Source: Nocardiopsis coralli
GTDB taxonomy: Bacteria; Actinomycetota; Actinomycetes; Streptosporangiales; Streptosporangiaceae
Reading direction: 5' to 3'
Length of the DNA stretch: 64,000 nucleotides
Assembly: GCF_014892575.1 (NCBI RefSeq)
Contig: NZ_JADBGI010000016.1
Coordinates: forward strand, 62,001 to 126,000
Numbering within the stretch: the first letter of the stretch is position 1; each line of letters starts with the position of its first letter. Below the pieces are notes generated by a model, which was not told the origin of the DNA, did no database searches, and saw nothing but the letters and a program-made list of their open reading frames with translations. A program made the position numbers and the translations under genes. Shown here in pieces: positions 57,900 through 64,000 of this stretch.

Positions 57900-58311
57900 C
57901 CCCGGTCCACCCCGCCTGTTCCCCGCTCTCGAACTGCGTTGTCCAGCGTAGCCGCCCGTTCGGGCCGCACCTCTCGCCCTTGATTGCCGATGCCCCCTCA
58001 AGGGCAGTGCGTCCCGTACAGAGCGAATCGCAGGACGGCGGCGGCCGCCATCGCAACCAGGGCAGGAGTGCCCGTGGAGCCATCCGACGCTCCGGCCGCG
58101 CCGATCGGTTCGAGAACGTCGCCACTGACGCGACCCCGCGGGCCAGGCCGTCCGGCCAGGGCGGCGCACCGACAGATCCGGTCGCTCGCGGGTGGACCTG
58201 CTCTCCCACGGTGCCGAACGCTCACGCCTCTTCGGGGATCCTGCGCGGTCCGTGCCGCCGGCCGCCTGCGAACACAGAAGTCGAAGCAGACCGAGGAAGG
58301 AACGGTCGACC
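57900..58311. other. Intergenic region between divergent GAF-ANTAR and ectD genes
   Basis: About 410 bases with promoters expected for both directions. I found no small gene, RNA or convincing operator. Frames here are Arg/Pro-rich shadows. Confidence 0.45.
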
Positions 58312-59220
58312 ATGACCATCGTTGACGCACCACCCCAGGACCGGTACCCGACACGTGTGGACACCGACGCGGGACGCGTGTGGATCACCCGCGAGGAGCC
58401 GACCGTCGGCCCCGGAGGACCGCCGGGGCCCGCCCGCGCTCACGAGCTCGACGCGCACGCCCGTGACGGGTTCCATGTCCAGCGCGGCCTGCTGACCCAG
58501 CAGGAGGTGTCCACGTGCCGGAGCGAGATCGAGGCGATGACCCGGGACCCGCACGTGCGCGCCGACGAGCGTACGGTCATCGAGCCGGACTCCGACGAGG
58601 TGCGTTCGGTCTTCGACGCGCACCTGCTCAGCGACCACGTCGCCCGGCTCCTCCGGCAGCCCCGCATCCTGGACCGGGCACGGCAGCTCCTCGGCACGGA
58701 CGTCTATGTCCACCAGAGCCGGGTGAACTTCATGCCGGGGTTCCGGGGCGGGGGTTTCTACTGGCACTCGGACTTCGAGACCTGGCACGCCGAGGACGGC
58801 ATGGCGGACATGCGCGCGGTCAGCCTGTCCATCGGGCTCACCGACAATTACCCCTTCAACGGGGGACTGATGCTCATGCCGGGTGCACACCGCACGTTCG
58901 TGCCCTGCCTGGGCCGCACCCCGGACGGCAACTACCGGTCCTCGCTCCGGTCCCAGAAGGTCGGTGTCCCGCAGGAGGAGGACATCGCCGAGCTGGCGTA
59001 CCGGCACGGGATCGAGCAGTTCACGGGCCCCAGCGGTTCCGCCCTGTGGTTCGACTGCAACAGCATGCACGGGTCCGGCAACAACATCACACCGTTCCCG
59101 CGCTCGAACATCTTCGTCGTGTTCAACAGTGTGGAGAACACGTTGGTCGAGCCGTTCGCGGCCAAGGAGCGCCGGCCGGGGTTCGTCGCGTCGCGCGACT
59201 TCACGCCGTTGGAGCCCTGA
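58312..59220 (+). CDS. ectD: Ectoine 5-hydroxylase
   Basis: 302 residues, the normal length. This Fe(II)/2-oxoglutarate dioxygenase converts ectoine to 5-hydroxyectoine. The EctD signature block FYWHSDFETWHAEDGM contains iron ligands His152 and Asp154, and the third ligand is His253 in SMHGSGNN. The substrate-contacting QSRVNFMPGF precedes the block and ITPFPRSNIF follows. ATG 58312 has GAGGAAGG upstream. No ectA, ectB, ectC or ask gene lies within the window on either side, so this is a detached ectD that needs ectoine from another locus or from uptake. Confidence 0.94.
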   Translation: MTIVDAPPQDRYPTRVDTDAGRVWITREEPTVGPGGPPGPARAHELDAHARDGFHVQRGLLTQQEVSTCRSEIEAMTRDPHVRADERTVIEPDSDEVRSVFDAHLLSDHVARLLRQPRILDRARQLLGTDVYVHQSRVNFMPGFRGGGFYWHSDFETWHAEDGMADMRAVSLSIGLTDNYPFNGGLMLMPGAHRTFVPCLGRTPDGNYRSSLRSQKVGVPQEEDIAELAYRHGIEQFTGPSGSALWFDCNSMHGSGNNITPFPRSNIFVVFNSVENTLVEPFAAKERRPGFVASRDFTPLEP

Positions 59221-59303
59221 TCCTGCACTCGGGGGTCCCGCCCCGCTCCCGCTGGACCTGATGGCCGACAGGGGAACCGGTTCCCCTGCCGGAAGCTTGT
59301 CGA

Positions 59304-59890
59304 TCAGTGGGTGAGGCGTGGGGAGAGAGCCTCTGCGTTGCCGTCGTTGATGGCTGTGCGCTGCTGGGCGTCGACGGGGTACGCGTCGAGCTGCTGTGTG
59401 AAGTAGGAGGACATCTTGGCGCGCGCGTATGGGAAGTCGCTGCCGAAGGTGATGCGGGTGGGGTCGGCGAAGGCGAGCAGGGTGGGGAGGTGTCGGGGTT
59501 GGCGCTCAGCGCGGTGTCGAAGTGGAAGCGCCGCAGCTCGGTGAGGATTGTTTCGTGGTCCATGACGGGCTGGACGCCGCTGACCTGCTGGTGGGTCTGC
59601 AGCGCGAGGGCGAAGCGGTGGGCGGTGCAGGGGAGGAAGCCGCCGCCGTGGGACAGGATGAAGCGGATCTCCCGGTGGCGTGGTGCCCGACAGGACGAGG
59701 TTGACCGCGGAGCGGGTGGTGTCGAGCAGGAAGTCCGGGCAGCTCGGCGGGATGGATGAAGACGGGGGCGCCGCGGCGGCCGAGTTCGGCCATGAGCGGT
59801 TCGAACGCCACCTGTCCGTTGCTCACGGGGCTGGCCGCGGTGCTCTTGGCCGCGGGGGTGTGGGCGCTGCGTCGGAATCTGCCCGTCTGA
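59304..59890 (-). pseudogene. Frameshifted, 5'-truncated amidohydrolase family 2 gene
   Basis: Read on the minus strand, three pieces in different frames make one amidohydrolase. GQVAFEPLMAELGRRGAPVF (about 59850-59750) is followed, after a shift, by REIRFILSHGGGFLPCTAHR and MDHETILTELRRFHFDTALS, then by LLAFADPTRITFGSDFPYA and AINDGNAEALSPRLTH ending at the TGA at 59304. The order matches ACMSD / 6-methylsalicylate-decarboxylase-like proteins, including the GSDFPYA metal-site aspartate. The N-terminal HxH metal motif is missing. It lies downstream of the glycosyltransferase gene. Confidence 0.75.
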
Positions 59891-59918
59891 GGCAGACACG
59901 GGCGGGTCTCGCCCCCCT

Positions 59919-61211
59919 TCACTGACCCCTGGGGGGCGAGGCATCCGCCGCCGCATCCTCCAGCATGCGCACCGCGCCGAGCACGCCCTCCTCCTCCCGT
60001 GCCCGGGCACCGATCCGTTCCGCCGTGGCGATCATCTCCGTGTTGGAGACCGCGCGGCTGATTGCGGCGGCGAGGGAGCCCTCGGTCAGGTCCTGGCCTC
60101 GCAGCGGAGGCGTGGCCGCCCCGATGGCGTGGGCGCGCCGGGCCCAGAAAGGCTGGTCACCCCAGAAGGGGCAGATCACCTGGGGGCGGCCGCTGGTCAG
60201 TGCCACCCCGGTGGTGCCCGCGCCGCCGTGATGCACCACAGCGGCACAGCGCGGGAAGAGGTGTTCGTGCGGGACCTGGTCGATGACCAGGACGGTCTCG
60301 TGTGCGTCTTCCGGGGCGATGCCGCCCCAACCCGTCGCGATCACCGCGCGTACACCGGCTCGCCGCACGGCACGCGTGAGCAGCCGCCACGTTGCGGTCG
60401 GGTCCTTGGTGGGGGCGCTGCTGAACCCGATGAACACCGGGGCCTCGCCCATACGGAGGAAGCCCGCCAGTGCCGGTGACGGCTCCCAGGCCTCGTCAGG
60501 CGGCGTGAACCAGAACCCCGTCGTGCGCACGCCCGGCGGGTAGTCGACCCCGTCGGGCAGGAGGTGTCGGCTGAACGCCTGGAGCAGGGGCACGCGGCGG
60601 CCGTCGGGCAGATCCGGTGGGCCGTGCCGACCTGGGCGGACCAGGCCGAGCCTCTCGCGGCGCAGGCGCATCGCGGCACGGCGCTGGCCGCGCAGGGCCA
60701 GGGCGGTCAACCGGTAGCTGAGCCTGTTGAACGCGCTGGGCATCCAACCCGGCCACGGCGCGCCCGGGACAGGGAAGGCGCGGGTGGGGATCCAGGAAGG
60801 CTGCAAGGCGACGGGCACGGCCCGGGTCCCGAGATACTCGGCGATGTGCTCGCCCGGTAGACCTGCGGTGTGGACCACGATGTCGGCGCCGCCCTCGGCC
60901 GCCTCCGCCATGTCCTCGTACACCCGGCCCGTCGTGTCCTTGATGCGCCGGAGCAACCGGACCGTCTGGGCCGCGCCGCGCATCCCCCGGAGCCCGGTGT
61001 CCATGACGCCCGCCAACTCCGGATCTCCCATCAGCCCGGTGACCCCGTCATGGGTGGGGTGATAATCGACGCCGTGCAAGGCGGCCAGCGAAGCACAGTG
61101 CGCGGGACCGGCGACCAGCGCCGTGTGGCCGGAGGCCTCCAGCGCCAGGGCCAAAGCCAGGAAGGGCTGGACGTCCCCGCGTGTGCCCTGGGTGAGCAGG
61201 AGCGCCCTCAT
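59919..61211 (-). CDS. GT1 glycosyltransferase (macrolide/sterol UDP-glycosyltransferase type)
   Basis: 430 residues of the GT-B fold. The N-terminal acceptor domain starts LLLTQGTRGDVQPFLALALALEASGH, with the GTRGDVQP motif of sterol and natural-product UDP-glycosyltransferases. The C-terminal donor domain has VPHEHLFPRCAAVVHHGGAGTTGVALTSGRPQVICPFWGDQPFWA in blocks near 330-375, matching the nucleotide-sugar signature. It could glycosylate a secondary metabolite, lipid or foreign drug. ATG 61211 overlaps the tetR stop as ATGA. Together with tetR and the P450 it forms a three-gene operon. Confidence 0.88.
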   Translation of the reverse strand: MRALLLTQGTRGDVQPFLALALALEASGHTALVAGPAHCASLAALHGVDYHPTHDGVTGLMGDPELAGVMDTGLRGMRGAAQTVRLLRRIKDTTGRVYEDMAEAAEGGADIVVHTAGLPGEHIAEYLGTRAVPVALQPSWIPTRAFPVPGAPWPGWMPSAFNRLSYRLTALALRGQRRAAMRLRRERLGLVRPGRHGPPDLPDGRRVPLLQAFSRHLLPDGVDYPPGVRTTGFWFTPPDEAWEPSPALAGFLRMGEAPVFIGFSSAPTKDPTATWRLLTRAVRRAGVRAVIATGWGGIAPEDAHETVLVIDQVPHEHLFPRCAAVVHHGGAGTTGVALTSGRPQVICPFWGDQPFWARRAHAIGAATPPLRGQDLTEGSLAAAISRAVSNTEMIATAERIGARAREEEGVLGAVRMLEDAAADASPPRGQ

Positions 61212-61831
61212 GAACGGAGCCCGCTTGTGGCGGTCAGTCCCGAGACGACGAGGTCGATCACGAGGTCGAGGGTCTGCTGGTAGTGCCCGGGAGCGGCGAG
61301 GTGTTCGGTGTTCATGGGCAGCAACAGCACGCTCTGGAGAGCTCCCACGATCGCGGCCGGGTCCGCTCCGACCAGTTCCCCCTCGGACCGGCGGGCGGTG
61401 ACGAAGTCGTTCAACGCGGTGAGCAGGTTGCCCTGGCCCGTCGGCAGGGCATCGACCGAGACTTTCCGGGCGACCGCGGCCATCTCCTCCGGGTGGGTGG
61501 CCAGGCGCCGGTAGAGGGGTTCGGTGGACAGCTCGGTGACGCTGGCGTAAAGGAAACGGCGCAGCGCCTCGCGGGTGTCGGGGGTGCTCAGCAGGGCGTC
61601 GTCGATCACACGCTTGCGCACCTCGCCCGACCGGCGTTCCATGAGTGTGAGGTACAGGGCCTCCTTGGAGTCGAAGAAGGCGTAGAAGGAGCTCTTGGCG
61701 ATGCCGGCCGGGGCGACCAGTTCCGCCAGGGAGGTCTTGCGCAGACCCTGGGTGGTGAACAGTCTCAGGCCCGTCTCCAGGAGGATGCCGGTGACGCGTT
61801 CCCTCTCCTTCTGGGTGAACGTGGGTGGCAC
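61208..61831 (-). CDS. TetR-family regulator
   Basis: 207 residues. The helix-turn-helix (about 12-56) reads RVTGILLETGLRLFTTQGLRKTSLAELVAPAGIAKSSFYAFFDSKEALY in blocks. The C-terminal ligand-binding half is helical, with LATHPEEMAAVARKV and a long amphipathic end. GTG 61831 lies six bases after AGGAGG; upstream sequence is not protein-like. It is placed between the P450 and the glycosyltransferase and coupled to the latter, so it probably controls this unit, including itself, in response to the compound they modify. Confidence 0.87.
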   Translation of the reverse strand: MPPTFTQKERERVTGILLETGLRLFTTQGLRKTSLAELVAPAGIAKSSFYAFFDSKEALYLTLMERRSGEVRKRVIDDALLSTPDTREALRRFLYASVTELSTEPLYRRLATHPEEMAAVARKVSVDALPTGQGNLLTALNDFVTARRSEGELVGADPAAIVGALQSVLLLPMNTEHLAAPGHYQQTLDLVIDLVVSGLTATSGLRS

Positions 61832-61878
61832 GAGCACCCTCCTTTGTTCGTCGGCGTGATCTCGTGTGGTCCGGGCGG

Positions 61879-63048
61879 TCAGCGCAGGCGCACGTGAAGG
61901 GTGTCCAGTGCCCGTGACGGGCCGGGTTTCCACGTGGGCGGCGCCTCCGGGTGGGCCAGGGCGAGGTCCGGGAAGCGGCGCAGCAGTTCGGTGAAGACGA
62001 TCTGCAGCTCGGCGCGGGCAAGCGCCGCGCCGAGGCAGTAGTGCATCCCGTGACCGAAGGCGAGATGGTCGGCACGTCCGCGATCGAGTCGCAGCTCGAA
62101 CGGTTGCGGGTAGTTGCGCGGGTCCCGGTTGCCCGCGAAGTACAGCGGCATCACCGGTTCGTCGGCCGGGATGGTGACCCCGCCCAACTCCACCGGCTCC
62201 AGGGTGTAGCGGAAGACCCCCACGTCCGCTGCCCCGTTGAACCGCAGGAACTCCTCGACCGCGTCGGCCACGGCCTCCGGGTCGGTGGTCAGTCGCTCCC
62301 GCTGATCGGGGTGGTTCAGCAGCATCAGCACACCCCCGGAGATCATCGCGACGGTGGTCTCGTGTCCGGCGAGCAGCATGCTCAGGGACAGCGAGACGAT
62401 CTCGGGTTCGATGAGCTCGTCATGTGCGACGAGCGCGGACAGCAGGTCCTCGCCCGGTTCCGCGCGCTTGACCTCGACCAGTTCCCGGATGTAGGCGACC
62501 AGGCCTCGGGAACTGGCGCCCATGATCTCCGGATCCAGGGAACTCATGCCGCGCGCCCACCGGCGCCAGCGGTCCTGATCCTCCAACGGCACGCCGAGGA
62601 GCTCGCAGATCACCCGGATCGGCAGTGGGTAGGCCAGCTCCGTGACGAGGTCGGCCTCGCGCGGCAGCGCGTCGAGTAGTTCGCCGGTGATCTGCTGGAT
62701 CCGAGGCTTGAGCCGCTCCACACGGCGGAAGGTGAACCCCTTGGAGACCAACCGGCGCAGCCGGGTGTGGTCCGGTGGGTCCTGGGCACCCAGCGCCGCC
62801 GCGAAGTAGGGCCGCACCTCCTCGGGGAGCCCTGTGACATCCGAGAAGTCCAACTTGGTCTGTTTGCTCGGATCGTTGCTGAACCGGGGGTCGCTCAGCA
62901 CCGTCACGATCTCCTCGTACCCGGTGACCAGGGTGATCGCGGTCCCGTCGAAGTACGTGGCGGTCTTGACCGGGGGTCCCGCACACAGGCGCTCGAGCGC
63001 TGTGTCGCGCTCCGGTGAGGTGAGTGCGGAGATGAGATCGACGTCCAT
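61879..63048 (-). CDS. Cytochrome P450 (actinobacterial class I)
   Basis: 389 residues, typical for soluble bacterial P450s. The I-helix oxygen-activation motif is LAGHETT near 229, the ExxR pair is in AVEEFLRF near 270, and the heme-cysteine loop is FGHGMHYCLGAALAR near 332-346. The B-C region has DPPDHTRLRRLVSKGFT. It needs a ferredoxin and reductase, neither intact nearby; only a ferredoxin fragment remains at 63362. GGAGG precedes ATG 63048. tetR follows after 47 bases and the glycosyltransferase after that, suggesting hydroxylation plus glycosylation of one compound. CYP107-like by general appearance only. Confidence 0.92.
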   Translation of the reverse strand: MDVDLISALTSPERDTALERLCAGPPVKTATYFDGTAITLVTGYEEIVTVLSDPRFSNDPSKQTKLDFSDVTGLPEEVRPYFAAALGAQDPPDHTRLRRLVSKGFTFRRVERLKPRIQQITGELLDALPREADLVTELAYPLPIRVICELLGVPLEDQDRWRRWARGMSSLDPEIMGASSRGLVAYIRELVEVKRAEPGEDLLSALVAHDELIEPEIVSLSLSMLLAGHETTVAMISGGVLMLLNHPDQRERLTTDPEAVADAVEEFLRFNGAADVGVFRYTLEPVELGGVTIPADEPVMPLYFAGNRDPRNYPQPFELRLDRGRADHLAFGHGMHYCLGAALARAELQIVFTELLRRFPDLALAHPEAPPTWKPGPSRALDTLHVRLR

Positions 63049-63088
63049 GCGACGCCTCCATGACCCTGAAAACAGAATGGATATTTGT

Positions 63089-63238
63089 TCACAGAGAATC
63101 AGTCCGGGGAGCAGGAGTCAAGGGCGCGGACGGCGCAGGCGGAGAACGGTCTCCTGCGCGGGGCTCCAGCGCCCTGCCGCACAACGTGAGATAGAGACTC
63201 TCCTGCGCCGGGGTGAGTGCCGGCCATTCATTCCCCAT
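63089..63238 (-). CDS. Small reading frame with strong ribosome-binding site, unknown
   Basis: 49 codons from ATG 63238, preceded by AGGAGG at ideal spacing. It begins MGNEWPALTPAQESLYLTLC and ends in a Pro/Ala-rich, low-complexity tail. The start resembles the first helix of TrmB- or LuxR-type regulators, so this may be the stub of a larger truncated gene. The P450 starts 41 bases downstream. I cannot assign a function and the coding status is uncertain. Confidence 0.35.
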   Translation of the reverse strand: MGNEWPALTPAQESLYLTLCGRALEPRAGDRSPPAPSAPLTPAPRTDSL

Positions 63239-63361
63239 GGCGCCTCCTGTCGGTTGCGTTGTCCATGCCGGGGGTGTGGAACGGCCATGGGGCCTGCCCG
63301 CGTCGGCTCCACGGACCTTCGTTCCGTCGGCGTCGGTGGCGAGCCTGGTCGTCATCACTCA

Positions 63362-63475
63362 CTACTCACTCCCTGAGTAGGTGAGAGCACCCGAGGGGCA
63401 GAGCTCGACGGCTTCGGCCGTCCGGTCGCGCTGGTCGGGTGACGGCTCGGGGTCGAGCAGCAGGACCCGGCCGTC
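63362..63475 (-). pseudogene. C-terminal fragment of a P450-type ferredoxin
   Basis: Read on the minus strand, NDGRVLLLDPEPSPDQRDRT and AEAVELCPSGALTYSGSE end at the TAG at 63362. This is the last third of a 3Fe-4S/4Fe-4S ferredoxin of the type that serves actinobacterial P450s, with the final cluster cysteine in CPSGA. The N-terminal cysteines are missing. The fragment is joined out of frame to a P450 fragment at 63474, which looks like a deletion joint. Confidence 0.7.
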
Positions 63476-63815
63476 ATTCGGCGAAAGCTTCGGGGTCGCG
63501 GTTGGCCGCCGCGATGGATACGGTCACCGTCTCACCCGCACGGACCAGTTGGCCGCCCAGTTCCAAGTCCTCCAGCGCGGTGCGCAGGGTGAAGGGGACG
63601 ATGCTCAGGTAACGCAACAGCTCCTCGACGACGCGGGCGCTCTGACCGGGCTCCTCACTCAGGTCGGCGAGCTGGTCGGGGTGGCGCAGCAGAAGGAAGA
63701 CTCCCAGGCCGATCATGTTGGCCGTGGTGTCCAGCCCGGCGCCGAGGAGGAGGAAGGCGATGTTGACCAGCTCGTCATCCTCCAGGCCACCGTTGGAGAC
63801 GTGACCGTATCCGCC
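63474..63815 (-). pseudogene. Internal fragment of a second cytochrome P450
   Basis: The frame reads GGLEDDELVNIAFLLLGAGL, DTTANMIGLGVFLLLRHPDQ, ARVVEELLRYLSIV and GETVTVSIAAANRDPEAFAE, then stops. This is the P450 I-helix through the ExxR motif and beta region, but the heme-cysteine loop and the whole N-terminal half are missing. It cannot be functional. Both edges are joints: to the ferredoxin fragment on one side and to the frame of the membrane protein at 63775 on the other. Confidence 0.75.
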
Positions 63816-64000
63816 GGCCCAGGGCCAGGGCGGCGGCCGCGGCGGTCACCAGCCCGCCGAGCAGGATCACCGGGGAAGGCGCGGTGTCACCTGGATACCC
63901 GGGCAGGGCCAGGAGTGACCACGCGGGCGGCAGCGCGAGCAGCGGAGACCACCAGGGCGTAGGCAGCACCCAGGCCAGCACTGGGGCCAGGGCGGAAACG
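63775..64000 (-). CDS. C-terminal end of a membrane protein, 5' part outside window
   Basis: An open frame enters from beyond base 64000 and ends at 63775. It reads VLAWVLPTPWWSPLLALPPA, then PGYPGDTAPSPVILLGGLVT and a basic end RRIRSRLQRWPGG. Two hydrophobic segments are seen. The last 13 residues overlap the P450 fragment in another frame, so the natural C-terminus may have been replaced by read-through into the remnant. Family not recognised. Confidence 0.45.
   Translation of the reverse strand, partial: VSALAPVLAWVLPTPWWSPLLALPPAWSLLALPGYPGDTAPSPVILLGGLVTAAAAALALGRRIRSRLQRWPGG

Overview
The window is very GC-rich, uses GTG and TTG starts freely, packs genes into translationally coupled operons (ATGA, GTGA and TGATG junctions) and carries Lsr2, a SigF/SigB-type sigma factor, a GAF-ANTAR protein, CsbD, P450s and an ectoine hydroxylase. 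This points to a chromosomal segment of a filamentous, salt-tolerant actinomycete. A Nocardiopsaceae-like host is my inference. I see no rRNA, tRNA, CRISPR array or transposase.

Region 1 (1-23,400) is mostly a methyl-amine catabolic island. After a partial CoA-transferase pair and two small membrane proteins come a ferredoxin reductase and Rieske ferredoxin, an IclR regulator, a divergent dimethylglycine-oxidase paralog and a GbcA-type glycine betaine monooxygenase. Heterotetrameric sarcosine oxidase follows as one coupled operon with serine hydroxymethyltransferase (glyA-soxB-soxD-soxA-soxG). Divergent from it run dimethylglycine oxidase, FchA and FolD, then a GntR regulator, serine ammonia-lyase and formyl-THF deformylase. 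Together these encode betaine -> dimethylglycine -> sarcosine -> glycine -> serine -> pyruvate, with methyl groups leaving as methylene-THF -> formyl-THF -> formate. The two divergent promoters between glyA and dmg each carry the same palindrome nine bases past the -10 box.

Region 2 (23,400-28,250) holds a membrane protein, a MarR-controlled Baeyer-Villiger monooxygenase with an SMP-30-like lipoprotein, and lsr2.

Region 3 (28,250-35,940) looks like an N-acetylgalactosamine or galactosamine utilisation locus: class II aldolase, AgaS-like isomerase, ROK kinase, PfkB kinase, DeoR regulator, sugar-porter MFS and a Tat-exported GH109 alpha-N-acetylgalactosaminidase.

Region 4 (35,940-49,750) has an IdeR-boxed siderophore ABC importer with an AraC regulator, an orphan Deinococcus-type RNA ligase, an alpha-glucoside ABC importer with alpha-glucosidase and ROK repressor, a decayed reading frame and a BASS-type transporter.

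Region 5 (49,900-64,000) is a stress and accessory patchwork: USP, zinc ribbon, an SdpB remnant, a FAD oxidase and quinone oxidoreductase pair behind a MerR-type promoter, a second truncated USP tail, CsbD, sigma factor, GAF-ANTAR, orphan ectD, a frameshifted amidohydrolase, a P450/TetR/glycosyltransferase unit, and fragments of a second P450 and ferredoxin.
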